Origin: Butyrivibrio sp. MC2021
GTDB taxonomy: Bacteria > Bacillota > Clostridia > Lachnospirales > Lachnospiraceae
Length of the DNA stretch: 64,000 bases
Assembly: GCF_000621605.1 (NCBI RefSeq)
Contig: NZ_JHXX01000004.1
Coordinates: 248,001 to 312,000, forward strand
Direction of reading: 5' to 3'
Program-made: the position numbers and the translations under genes
Notes under the pieces: generated by a model
Database searches by the model: none
What the model saw: only the letters and a program-made list of their open reading frames with translations
Told to the model about the DNA's origin: nothing
In this document: positions 35,173 to 46,731 of the stretch, in pieces
Position numbering within the stretch: position 1 is the stretch's first letter
Layout of the letters: every line of letters begins with the position of its first letter

Positions 35173-35179
35173 CTATGCA

Positions 35180-35818
35180 TTAAAATCCAAGAGTATCATT
35201 CACAAGGATAACGTGGATCCTGTCTGCATGTCTTGAATAGCGGGTTGTCAAAAACTGACAGCAGATGGTGTCAGGTGACTTGCAGTCCATGCACTTTCCT
35301 GTCTTGCTGCAGGGTGTGGCAAGGCCGAAACGCTGTGCGTTGATGGGAGCTGCCACATTGCGTGCCCTCTTCATGGCACCGTCAAGGTCACCGCAGACCT
35401 TGTTCATGCCTACGATGAAAAGAACCTTCTTAGGTCCCTGGCAGATCATGGAAACACGATTGGAATTGCCGTCGATATTTACAAGAATGCCGTCATCGGT
35501 CATGGCATTACAGCTGGAAAGGAAGAAATCGGCATCGTAGCCTGCCAGCATTGCTGCTCTTTTTTCCTCTGGAGTCTTGGCTGTATCTCTGTCAATGAAA
35601 TTGTAGTTGCCCTTCTTTACAGCTTCCACAAGGCCAATCTCATGAGCACTCATAGCTCCGCCCATGGTAACGCTGCTGCCCTCAGGAATGATCTCCAGTG
35701 CTATCTTAAGAGCCTCCTCTTTGGTGGCTGCGTAGTAGCCTGTCATATTTCTGGACTTAAGCCCCTCGATTGTCTTTTGTGCCAGCAGTTCATTTCTCTT
35801 GGTAATGTTCTCGTTCAT
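35180..35818 (-). CDS. LUD-domain protein (LutC/YkgG-like)
   Basis: A 212-residue protein. LUD features include GSSVTMGGAMSAHEIGLVEAV, DADFFLSSCNAMTDDGILVNIDGNSNRVSMI and VLFIVGMNKVCGDLDGAMKRARNVAAPINAQR. The C-terminus carries a Cys-rich patch (CSKTGKCMDCKSPDTICCQF) that may bind metal or an Fe-S cluster. LUD proteins belong to lactate-utilisation systems or are single genes of unknown role; the lutA/lutB partners are absent here. Gap of 29 nt to the DUF2798-like gene upstream. Confidence 0.85.
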   Translation of the reverse strand: MNENITKRNELLAQKTIEGLKSRNMTGYYAATKEEALKIALEIIPEGSSVTMGGAMSAHEIGLVEAVKKGNYNFIDRDTAKTPEEKRAAMLAGYDADFFLSSCNAMTDDGILVNIDGNSNRVSMICQGPKKVLFIVGMNKVCGDLDGAMKRARNVAAPINAQRFGLATPCSKTGKCMDCKSPDTICCQFLTTRYSRHADRIHVILVNDTLGF

Positions 35819-35847
35819 GCCTATCCCTCCTACCTTTCACAACATGT

Positions 35848-36342
35848 TTATCCTTTGGGATTCACCCCATATTTCTTCATCAGCTGCTTCATAAAGAGCG
35901 GCTGAATAATGAATATAATTACATAGCCCACAATAAAGCAGATCACCAGGGAGCTGAGGAACATGGGCAAAAAGCTTATCTGCGCCATGCCGCCGCTCTG
36001 TCTCATGGCGTTTCTGTAGGCCAGAATAACCATGACAAGAGTTATTATGGGAGTATAAATGCAATTGGATATAAGGCTCTCTAGGAGTCTTGCGGGAAGT
36101 GATCCCCGCTGCAGTTTAAATCTTCTGCAGGCCCCTGCTCCCAGCTTGCCCATGGGAATCAAAAATCCAATAGCAAAACTGATAATCGTACTTATCACAA
36201 AGCTCAGCAGAAATCCTACTATGGAAAAGCTTCCGGAATTCTTCATCCCGATGAGATTTCCCACCAGTGACATACAACAGCTCATGACCAGGCCCATTCT
36301 GATGCTCATGCCCATTGCAACTTTCTTCATGCTTTTTTCCAT
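35848..36342 (-). CDS. DUF2798-like small membrane protein
   Basis: The start is set at the ATG at 36342, after AAAGGAGGTTGAGC, giving 164 residues; the longer frame begins with a TTG inside that region. Four membrane segments are evident (MGLVMSCCMSLVGNLIG, IVGFLLSFVISTIISFAIGFLIP, IITLVMVILAYRN, FLPMFLSSLVICFIVGYVIIFI). The pattern resembles DUF2798 proteins of Firmicutes, function unknown. It lies between lacZ and the LUD gene with about 29-nt gaps, so it probably shares their transcript. Confidence 0.7.
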   Translation of the reverse strand: MEKSMKKVAMGMSIRMGLVMSCCMSLVGNLIGMKNSGSFSIVGFLLSFVISTIISFAIGFLIPMGKLGAGACRRFKLQRGSLPARLLESLISNCIYTPIITLVMVILAYRNAMRQSGGMAQISFLPMFLSSLVICFIVGYVIIFIIQPLFMKQLMKKYGVNPKG

Positions 36343-36371
36343 GCTCAACCTCCTTTAGGTCAAATCAAACA

Positions 36372-39503
<3,132 letters not shown>

Positions 39504-42065
39504 CTATCGCCCGTTTCTTATATATGTCACAAAATGATTGCCGTTCTCTGAAAAAAGTTTATCCGAATCATTCATTCCATATTTGTAAACCTGTCCTGTC
39601 AGTGGGTTCATAAGGACAGTGTTAAGATCGTTGAAGCCGATGATAAGAACCGCTGTGCCATCGTTGAGCATGGCCATTACAGGCAGGTCCTGATTCACAT
39701 AGTAGAGCATCGCTGACATGGGGCAGCCGTCCAGGTCAAGGACAGTCACATCCGGCAGGGACTCCTGAAGGATCGAAGTCACGGATTCGCCGCTATCCAG
39801 CATGGCATCTACATTTCTGTTTATTCCCTCAAACTGCAGTATCATATCAAGGCAGACCACTGTAGGATCTGTAGCCATCATATTCTCATAGTTCTCAGCA
39901 TTTCTTGTGATGGCCATGATCTGGTTGGAGCGAAGGAGATTGCCCTTTATCCAGACATACTTGTTGCTGTCGTTGGTCACTGTGCCGGGGGCATCCGTTG
40001 CCACCTTCACCGCCTCTGCGGGATCGGTGAAGATTCCCTCAATGCCAAGAAGTCCATGAACATAGTAAAAAGGCTGACTCTCTCTGTCTCTTCCGTTGTT
40101 CAGCTCCACAGTCCTTGTGCCCTCGTACAGAGTCTGATTGGGGGTAAGTACCCTGAGATTCTTGACCTTGATCTCGTTCTTGGCACTTATCTGGACGATC
40201 TTTTCAAAAACATCCACAGATACGGCATTGACGGAATTGCTTCCCTTCTCTACCTTCAGGGTGCTCATGATCTGATCGTCATAGGTTGAAACATACTCGC
40301 CGTTATCATCCTTCACAACTCTGGTGAGCCTGATCTGATTGTCAGCGATGCTTACCCCGGTAACGTATATTCCGTCAGGATGATAATTCTCAAGAAGGTT
40401 TCCGTCGCTGTCCTGAATCTTGATGGCGTACATGGCGTAGACCGGATTACCCATTTTGTCCTTCTGAACATCCTCAGAATGAACCAGGCCGTATACCAGG
40501 TCCTCTCCCATAAATCCCAGAACAACGATATAGTCCCCGTCATCCGCCTTGATCTCGCTCTGGGCGCGGGTGTTGAGATTCATCATGTTGAAACTCTGAA
40601 GGTCTCTGCCCTGCCAGGCAATGGTTCTCTCGGATTCTGAAATTTTGTAATCGCCGCTTCCTATATCAGTGGCCACGGCATTGGCTGTCCTTCCTATAAG
40701 GTCCACGGCATGAATATTCTGCTCCAGCATAACGTAGAAAACATCGCCATTTCCAAGGTATGCCAGTGTATTGACAAAAGAAACCAGTATCTCCGGAGCC
40801 TGATCACTCTCGATGAAAACCTGCTCCTCCACTGCATTTATAGAGGCATTGTAGTCATAAACCGCAATTCCCACCTGTCCCTCGTGGATACCGCGGGCAT
40901 GATAGCCTGCCACCGCAAACTTCACATTTCCCGCTTCATCCACCTTAAGGATCTTGATGGTGTTGTTGTTCCATCTGGTCCTGATATCGTTATTATCTGT
41001 GTCAAAAAATCCAAATAGATAAGCAAGTCTGCTCTCTGAATTATTGAACATGAAAAGTCTGTTCTCGCTGACAAAGGCAAAGGCGCTACCGCTGCCGTTC
41101 TCCATAAGCTGGATCTGGGGATTGGAGATGCTAAGTCCAATGGTGTTGCTGCTTATGGAGTAGGACCCGGAATCAAAGACATAGTTCATGGTCCTCTCAT
41201 AATTAAGAAGATACATTCTGTCTGAGGTATGGCGGACCCTGAAGGCCTCCTCCACATTGTAGTTCCTGCTGACATTGCCGTCTTTTACCGTAACTCTGTA
41301 GCAGAGCTTGTAGGAACCGGTCTGACCATGGATATCCGTTACATATATCTCGGGATCCGTGTGCTTGGTGATATTGAGCTCTCCCCAGGTCACCTGGTTA
41401 AAGCTGCTATGGATATTTACCTTGTTAAAAGTGGTATTGTCGCCCTCAGAGTTGGACTCCAGGTACTTCGTATACTCTTTTGCCTCAGTCTTATTAAAGG
41501 TTGCTGCGGAAAAAGCTGTCACGAAGTCCAGCTCCTCATCGAGGTTGTACCTGCTGTCGTCCTCAGTCCAGACAATTCTGCTGTAGAACCTGCTCTCTCC
41601 CACAGAGGTGTCCATAACAAAGACCAGCATATACTCCGTGCCGGCGGTAATAAGGTCTTTTATCTGAAAAGAGCCATTGATTGCCGTGGAGGACTCTGAA
41701 TAATCCATGATGGGAGTGCTCTCCACAAGGCTCGTGCCGTCGATGGTCCTGACCTCGAACTTCAGGCCGCTGACATTGCCCCCAAAGGTGTTGATACGAA
41801 AGCTGATCTGTCTTCCGGCCCCCACCGGGAAAACGGCGCCCCTCATGTGGCTTACATCCATCTCTGTGGTGTAGCCGTGCATGGGGTTGATCTCCCTGTC
41901 CCCGCTGAGCAGGGTCACAATGGGAAGAGATGCCTTGGACATCTGGGCTGTCATGTCCGCATTGTCTCCATGAGAAAGTTTTCCAATAACAAACAGGGAC
42001 ACTGTAAACACAACTATCGCGTATATGATTTTAATAATAGTTAATTTTTTTGACTTATCACGCAT
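39504..42065 (-). CDS. Membrane-anchored protein with a degenerate C39-peptidase-like C-terminus
   Basis: An 853-residue protein with an N-terminal transmembrane helix (about 10-28, IIYAIVVFTVSLFVIGKL). The outer part to about residue 640 is beta-rich, with propeller-like units (FAFVSENRLFMFNN, LAYLGNGDVFYVMLEQN, TIAWQGRDLQSFNMMN). The last 150 residues look like a papain-fold C39-like domain: VVCLDMILQFEG recalls the Cys motif CGPxxLxMVL, and GTAVLIIGFNDLNTVLMNPLTGQVY recalls the region of the catalytic His (GHYVVLxGYD). The His position reads Thr, so it may be an inactive sensor or binding domain. It lies 27 nt upstream of lacZ. Assignment of the C39 fold is by pattern only. Confidence 0.65.
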   Translation of the reverse strand: MRDKSKKLTIIKIIYAIVVFTVSLFVIGKLSHGDNADMTAQMSKASLPIVTLLSGDREINPMHGYTTEMDVSHMRGAVFPVGAGRQISFRINTFGGNVSGLKFEVRTIDGTSLVESTPIMDYSESSTAINGSFQIKDLITAGTEYMLVFVMDTSVGESRFYSRIVWTEDDSRYNLDEELDFVTAFSAATFNKTEAKEYTKYLESNSEGDNTTFNKVNIHSSFNQVTWGELNITKHTDPEIYVTDIHGQTGSYKLCYRVTVKDGNVSRNYNVEEAFRVRHTSDRMYLLNYERTMNYVFDSGSYSISSNTIGLSISNPQIQLMENGSGSAFAFVSENRLFMFNNSESRLAYLFGFFDTDNNDIRTRWNNNTIKILKVDEAGNVKFAVAGYHARGIHEGQVGIAVYDYNASINAVEEQVFIESDQAPEILVSFVNTLAYLGNGDVFYVMLEQNIHAVDLIGRTANAVATDIGSGDYKISESERTIAWQGRDLQSFNMMNLNTRAQSEIKADDGDYIVVLGFMGEDLVYGLVHSEDVQKDKMGNPVYAMYAIKIQDSDGNLLENYHPDGIYVTGVSIADNQIRLTRVVKDDNGEYVSTYDDQIMSTLKVEKGSNSVNAVSVDVFEKIVQISAKNEIKVKNLRVLTPNQTLYEGTRTVELNNGRDRESQPFYYVHGLLGIEGIFTDPAEAVKVATDAPGTVTNDSNKYVWIKGNLLRSNQIMAITRNAENYENMMATDPTVVCLDMILQFEGINRNVDAMLDSGESVTSILQESLPDVTVLDLDGCPMSAMLYYVNQDLPVMAMLNDGTAVLIIGFNDLNTVLMNPLTGQVYKYGMNDSDKLFSENGNHFVTYIRNGR

Positions 42066-42153
42066 AATTGACTTTCGATTTCAATAAGGGTAAACTTTTG
42101 ATAATACAATTCTTCAAATTGACATTCTTCTTTTGGAAAAGGGGACTGCTGCC

Positions 42154-42639
42154 ATGAATACTCCTATCCTGTACCGCAAACGCTTTATTCCAAATGAATG
42201 CATTCAGCTCAAGGACGACATCATCCTGGAATGTGACGAAGACCACCTTGTTACCAAGTGGAGCTTCCTTCATGAGAGATGTGACGATCTGTCCCGCGGC
42301 TATTCCTGCTGCTATTTAAACAGAGGTTTTCGCATCAGCAAGTTCCTGAGGGCCGATGGCTCCCTTAAGTGCTGGTACTGCGATATTCTGACCTATGAAC
42401 ATATTCCGTCCGAAAACAAGCTGATAATGGTTGATCTTCTGGCCGACGTTGTGATCTATCCCGACAGCCGCATCAAAGTGGTTGATCTGGACGAGCTCTC
42501 CGATGCCTTCGAAAAAAGACTTATCGATGAGACTCTTCTTAAAAAGAGCCTGCTGTCACTGAGCAAGCTCCTTGATGAAATCTACTCCAAGGGCATTGAT
42601 GATCTCATTGCTCCAATAGAGAAATACTTTCCTGAATAA
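42154..42639 (+). CDS. DUF402-domain protein
   Basis: Starts at the ATG at 42154 after AAGGGGA, giving 161 residues; a TTG at 42133 is an alternative. The DUF402 fold is recognisable by the central DGSLKCWYCDIL and VVDLLADVVIYPDSRIKVVDLDEL, the latter with the acidic metal-binding pattern (DLLxDVxxxPD...DxDEL). Members include nucleoside tri-/diphosphatases and RNA-binding FAU-1 relatives; which activity applies is unknown. It is divergent from the membrane protein at 39504-42065, with 88 nt between them. Confidence 0.8.
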   Translation: MNTPILYRKRFIPNECIQLKDDIILECDEDHLVTKWSFLHERCDDLSRGYSCCYLNRGFRISKFLRADGSLKCWYCDILTYEHIPSENKLIMVDLLADVVIYPDSRIKVVDLDELSDAFEKRLIDETLLKKSLLSLSKLLDEIYSKGIDDLIAPIEKYFPE

Positions 42640-43833
42640 CTAGTAGAATACGTGTCCACCGATGGTGATGCCCGAAAGCCCCGGCACCGGTGTTCTGAAA
42701 TAAACACAGCTTCCTACGTTTGAATAGCCCTTCATGGCTTCATCCGCAGCCTGATAGCAGGCTGCATTGGCTCTGCCTTCCGCAAGAGCCAGGGCCAGTC
42801 TTCCGCTGGCCACCGGAGAGAACTGCTTGCTCTGGTAAATAACTCCCACCACAGTATCCGGATAAACCGATGAAAGAACTCTGTTGATAACTACTGCGCC
42901 TACGGCCACTTTGCCCTCATAGGGTTCCGAGCCCGCCTCGCAGTATATAAGGTTGGCCAAAAGATATCTGTCTCCCTCCGCGAAGGTCACATCTGAGATG
43001 TTCCTCCAGGTGGAGTTTCGGGCCAGCTTGGATAATCTCTGCTCCTCAGCCAGCTTGGCTTCCAGAGCCTTGATATCCTTTTCCTGTTCCTTGATCTGGG
43101 CCTCCAGAGCCTCTGCTCTGGCCTCCGCATCGGAGATGTCGTTGGCGTACTGCTTGATGGTGCCGGAGGTCTGGGTCACAAGTCCTGAAACCCTGCTCTG
43201 CTCGGCCTTCTGCTTCAGCTGATACTCCTCAAGCATGGTCATCTCTTCTTCAAGGGTGGCCTCTTTTTCCTCGATGGCTTTTCTGGTGTCTATGTACTGA
43301 AGGAACATCTTCCTGTCATAGGCGGAAAGCTGTTCCACATAGTTGTTCTGATTGAGGAAGTCCGCAAAACTGGTGGCTCCCAGAATCATATCGATAAGAA
43401 CAAAGTTCTGCTTCTCATAAATAAACTGAACTCTCTTCTTCATGGAAGCATACTGGTTGGCCTCCACCTCTTTGGCGGCCTCCAGCTCTGCCTTGGTGTT
43501 TTCTATCTCGTTTTCCTTGTTCTCAATCTGCTCCTCGATCTCCTCAAGGTTGGAGCTCACTTCGCTGAGCTGATTGTTCAGTGAGTTGAGCTGTCCCTGG
43601 AGGGAGGATTTCTCCTCATTCATCTCGGCGATATCGTCCTTGGTGCCCTCCAGCTGGTTCTGGGACTCCTTCTTGGCCTCCTTGGCCTTCTCCAGCTTCT
43701 CCTTGGTGGACTCGGTGGCCCTTGAAACCACAGGGATTGAAACGAAAGATATGCATATAGCACAAAGAAAGGCCATAAAGCCTTTCCCTGTGAGTATGTA
43801 TTTAGTTTTTTTACCCTGGTATCTGTCCTTCAT
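42640..43833 (-). CDS. Cell-wall hydrolase (SleB type) with a long coiled coil
   Basis: Starts at the ATG at 43833, which lies 1 nt past the dCMP deaminase stop (TGACATG, coupled), giving 397 residues. A longer frame to 43962 is a shadow inside that gene. After a signal anchor (about 17-40) comes a coiled coil (about 45-275, LEEIEEQIENKENEIENTKAEL) of the kind in NlpC/P60 activators such as PcsB/CwlO. The C-terminal hydrolase_2 domain (about 295-397) has LANLIYCEAGSEPYEGKVAVGAVVINRV with the catalytic Glu, and QFSPVASG. It probably cleaves peptidoglycan in growth, division or germination. Confidence 0.93.
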   Translation of the reverse strand: MKDRYQGKKTKYILTGKGFMAFLCAICISFVSIPVVSRATESTKEKLEKAKEAKKESQNQLEGTKDDIAEMNEEKSSLQGQLNSLNNQLSEVSSNLEEIEEQIENKENEIENTKAELEAAKEVEANQYASMKKRVQFIYEKQNFVLIDMILGATSFADFLNQNNYVEQLSAYDRKMFLQYIDTRKAIEEKEATLEEEMTMLEEYQLKQKAEQSRVSGLVTQTSGTIKQYANDISDAEARAEALEAQIKEQEKDIKALEAKLAEEQRLSKLARNSTWRNISDVTFAEGDRYLLANLIYCEAGSEPYEGKVAVGAVVINRVLSSVYPDTVVGVIYQSKQFSPVASGRLALALAEGRANAACYQAADEAMKGYSNVGSCVYFRTPVPGLSGITIGGHVFY

Positions 43834-43834
43834 G

Positions 43835-44317
43835 TCAAATAGTGATCTTGATACTTCTGCCGCTCCTCTGATACTGGTAATATCTGACTCCGGCCGCATC
43901 GAACATCTTCTTGGATGCTCTGGTGGACGCGGAGCTGCTGTATTTGTCGCTGTCGAAAACAACGGTCTTGATGCCGGCCTGGATTATGGCCTTGGCACAC
44001 TCGTTGCAGGGGAAAAGTGATACATAGATCTTGGCGCCTACAAGGCTTCCGCCCCTGTAGTTAAGGATCGCATTCAGCTCGCTGTGGGTGACAAAAGGGT
44101 ATTTGGTGGCAAGCTCGTCCTCGCCATCCCTCTCCCACGGGAACTCCTCGTCTGAGCAGCCCTTGGGAAAACCGTTGTAACCCATGGAAAGAATGTTGTT
44201 ATCTTCGCTGACGATGCAGCTGCCAACCTGAGTGTTGGGGTCCTTGCTTCGCATGGCCGCAAGCTTGGCAACACCCATAAAATATTCATCCCAACTGATG
44301 TAATCCTCTCGCTTCAT
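43835..44317 (-). CDS. dCMP/cytidine deaminase family (ComEB-like)
   Basis: A 160-residue protein from the ATG at 44317, after GGGGGGAACT. The zinc site is complete: HSELNAIL (His and catalytic Glu) and PCNECAKAII (two Cys). The N-terminal SWDEYFMGVAKLAAMRSKDPNTQVGSCIV is typical of the dCMP deaminase group, which supplies dUMP for thymidylate synthesis. A ComEB name is used for the homologue in Bacillus competence loci, but no competence gene is nearby. It is co-oriented with upp and coupled to the SleB-type gene. Confidence 0.92.
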   Translation of the reverse strand: MKREDYISWDEYFMGVAKLAAMRSKDPNTQVGSCIVSEDNNILSMGYNGFPKGCSDEEFPWERDGEDELATKYPFVTHSELNAILNYRGGSLVGAKIYVSLFPCNECAKAIIQAGIKTVVFDSDKYSSSASTRASKKMFDAAGVRYYQYQRSGRSIKITI

Positions 44318-44340
44318 AGTTCCCCCCCCTATCATCAATA

Positions 44341-44517
44341 TACTCCGCGATATCGCATGGCTCCACTGCGTTCTCGCCATGCTACGTACATTCGAAAATC
44401 GCCCTGCTCCCTTAGGGTCGCATGTCTTTTTTTCTCATGTACGTTCGGTCTTCAAAGTCATGCATTTATTCGTGCCAGCACGAAAAATACCTGACCTTGA
44501 ATCCCTATATCGCTCAC
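44341..44517. other. Structured 200-nt spacer between upp and the dCMP deaminase gene
   Basis: Several inverted pairs are packed here: GCATGG/CCATGC (44355-44382), CGTACAT/ATGTACG (44385-44443), CCCT/AGGG inside it, and TTCGTGCCAGCACGAA (44469-44484). A 22-nt motif shared with the glgD 3' end lies at 44490-44511. No T-tract fits a terminator on the minus strand. It may be an mRNA processing or stabilising region, or a repetitive element. Confidence 0.5.
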
Positions 44518-45147
44518 TTATTTGGTTCCGAAGATCCTATCCCCTGCATCGCCCAGACCAGGTACGATGTAACCGTGCTCGTTGAGCTTCTCGTCCAGGG
44601 AGCCAACGTAGATGTCTACGTCGGGGTGAGCTGTCTTCATGGCTTCAAGGCCCTCGGGTGCTGCGATGATGCACATAAAGTGAATGTTCTTGCAGCCTCT
44701 GTCCTTGAGCATCTGGATAGCTGCCACTGATGAACCGCCGGTTGCCAGCATGGGATCAACCACGAAGATCTCTCTTTCTGCAACATCTGCAGGCATCTTG
44801 CAATAATACTCTACAGGCTTCAGGGTCTCGGGATCTCTGTAAAGTCCGATGTGTCCAACCTTAGCTGCAGGAATAAGAGCCAGCATTCCGTCTACCATTC
44901 CGAGACCTGCTCTGAGGATAGGCACTACGCAAAGCTTTCTTCCCTTGAGCTGCTTAACTGTTGTCTTGCAGATAGGTGTCTCGATCTCTACGTCCTTGAG
45001 CTGAAGATCTCTTGTTGCCTCATAGCAGATAAGCATTGCTATCTCGCCGATGGTCTGTCTGAAATCCTTAGTACCCGTATCTGTTCTCCTGATCATACCA
45101 ATCTTGTGCTGAATCAGCGGATGATCCATAATAACTACTTTTCCCAT
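44518..45147 (-). CDS. upp: Uracil phosphoribosyltransferase
   Basis: A 209-residue enzyme starting at 45147 (GGAGGAGAGAAAC upstream). It salvages uracil with PRPP to UMP. The opening [21 protein letters not shown], the [14 protein letters not shown] stretch, the PRPP loop [16 protein letters not shown] (about 130-145) and the C-terminal [18 protein letters not shown] uracil-binding tail are all intact. It lies 25 nt after rpiB. Confidence 0.97.
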   Translation of the reverse strand: MGKVVIMDHPLIQHKIGMIRRTDTGTKDFRQTIGEIAMLICYEATRDLQLKDVEIETPICKTTVKQLKGRKLCVVPILRAGLGMVDGMLALIPAAKVGHIGLYRDPETLKPVEYYCKMPADVAEREIFVVDPMLATGGSSVAAIQMLKDRGCKNIHFMCIIAAPEGLEAMKTAHPDVDIYVGSLDEKLNEHGYIVPGLGDAGDRIFGTK

Positions 45148-45172
45148 GTTTCTCTCCTCCGTTTGGGTTATA

Positions 45173-45601
45173 TTATTTCTCGATCTGAGATATTCTTCTT
45201 GCGTGCTTCTCAAGGCCTGAGAACTCGGTGTCAAGGAAGGTGTCCACTATTTCAAGAGCAAGGAGCGGGCCTGTCATGCCGCCGCCAAGAGCCAGAACAT
45301 TGGCGTCATTGTGCTCTCTTGTAAGACGGGCTGATGTTGTCTCTGAGCAAAGTGCGCATCTGATTCCCTTAACCTTGTTGGCTGTGATGGAGATACCGAT
45401 TCCTGTGGTGCAGATAACGATACCCTTCTCGCACTCTCCGCTTGCCACTGCCTCTGCAGCTGCTCTTCCGAACTCGGGATAGTCGCAGGAATCAAGGCTG
45501 TAGGTTCCGAAATCCTTGTATTCGATGCCCCTCTCCTCAAGGTGCTTTTTTACTGTTTCCTTTAATGCAAATCCACCGTGGTCACTACCTAAAGCTATCA
45601 T
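45173..45601 (-). CDS. rpiB: Ribose-5-phosphate isomerase B
   Basis: A 142-residue protein. [15 protein letters not shown] and the active Cys region [24 protein letters not shown] mark the RpiB/LacAB family, with [15 protein letters not shown] following. It interconverts ribulose 5-phosphate and ribose 5-phosphate, so together with upp it sits on the pentose-to-nucleotide route. It is part of the six-gene run from 48.4 to 42.6 kb. Confidence 0.96.
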   Translation of the reverse strand: MIALGSDHGGFALKETVKKHLEERGIEYKDFGTYSLDSCDYPEFGRAAAEAVASGECEKGIVICTTGIGISITANKVKGIRCALCSETTSARLTREHNDANVLALGGGMTGPLLALEIVDTFLDTEFSGLEKHARRISQIEK

Positions 45602-45657
45602 TTTTCATACCTTCCTAAATTAAATTTTCCTATAATATTATAATATAAAACTCCCAC

Positions 45658-46716
45658 TTATAGTATGGTCAGCTGATGTCCCGCAGCCTTCAAAAGCCTG
45701 TTCATAATGGCCTGTCCGATGCCGCTGTCGTCAAAGGACTCCGAATACATAACATCTATATTCTCGTCGTCAAACTCACGAAGTACCTTAAACAGCTCGT
45801 GAGCCACTGTGCTCTCATCCTCTCTGTTACCCACGCTCTTCACCACATCCGCATTGTACATGGGCATGGTCTCGTCGGTGCAGATAACGCCTACGCGCTT
45901 GCCTGCTGCGGCCGCCTCTCTGGACTTCTCATTGATAAAAGCCACAACCTCGTCCTGGACACCCTCAACTATCATCAGGTCTCCCTTGGGAGCGTAATGT
46001 CTGTATTTCATGCCGGGAGCCTTGGGCTTCTCCGTGGATGAGCTGTCGATGATGGTCCTGTCGATGGAAATATCTCCAAGGACCTCCTTCAGCATCTCTG
46101 CGGTGATATATCCCGGTCTCAGGATCATGGGAACCTCTGCGGTGAGATCCACAATGGTGGACTCAAGGCCTATTCCCACCTGGCCTCCGTCAATTATCAT
46201 CTCGATCTTGCCGGAAAGATCCTCCACGCAGTATCTTGCCACTGTGGGGCTGGGTCTTCCGGAGGTGTTGGCGCTGGGGGCGGCGATATATCCGCCGGAC
46301 TCCTCAATAAGTCCCAGTGCGATCTTGTTATTGGGCATTCTGATGGCCACTGTATCAAGGCCTCCCGTGGTCTCGTAGGGAACCCTGTCATTCTTTTCCA
46401 TGATCATGGTAAGAGGTCCGGGCCAGAAAGCCTCGGAGAGCTTCCTTGCTGCCTCGGGAACTTCTTTTACGATCTTCTCCAGATCCTCGAATTTGCTGAT
46501 GTGTACGATAAGCGGGTTATCCGAGGGTCTTCCCTTGGCGGCGTAAATCTTCTTGGAGGAAGAGGGATTCAGGGCATCTCCACCCAGGCCGTAAACAGTC
46601 TCTGTGGGAAAAGCCACAAGGCCGCCATCCCTGATGATACTGCCTGCTTCCTTAAGAGCGGCGGCAGCTTCCTCATCTATATTCTTTTCATCTATTACTA
46701 CTAATTTAGTTTCCAA
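45658..46716 (-). CDS. Threonylcarbamoyl-AMP synthase (Sua5/YwlC type)
   Basis: A 352-residue enzyme that makes threonylcarbamoyl-AMP for the t6A modification of tRNAs reading ANN codons. The YrdC domain (about 10-200) has GGLVAFPTETVYGLGGDAL, IYAAKGRPSDNPLIVHI and APSANTSGRPSPT. The C-terminal Sua5 domain (about 220-350) begins APGMKYRHYAP. This is the long, two-domain form, not the short TsaC form. It lies 15 nt after the GH18 gene stop and 56 nt before rpiB. Confidence 0.95.
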   Translation of the reverse strand: METKLVVIDEKNIDEEAAAALKEAGSIIRDGGLVAFPTETVYGLGGDALNPSSSKKIYAAKGRPSDNPLIVHISKFEDLEKIVKEVPEAARKLSEAFWPGPLTMIMEKNDRVPYETTGGLDTVAIRMPNNKIALGLIEESGGYIAAPSANTSGRPSPTVARYCVEDLSGKIEMIIDGGQVGIGLESTIVDLTAEVPMILRPGYITAEMLKEVLGDISIDRTIIDSSSTEKPKAPGMKYRHYAPKGDLMIVEGVQDEVVAFINEKSREAAAAGKRVGVICTDETMPMYNADVVKSVGNREDESTVAHELFKVLREFDDENIDVMYSESFDDSGIGQAIMNRLLKAAGHQLTIL

Positions 46717-46731
46717 TGTGCTACTTCCTTA

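Noticed and set aside
43834..43962. N-terminal extension of the SleB-type hydrolase
   Set aside because: It overlaps the dCMP deaminase coding region in another frame and lacks a signal; the ATG at 43833 places the signal anchor correctly.
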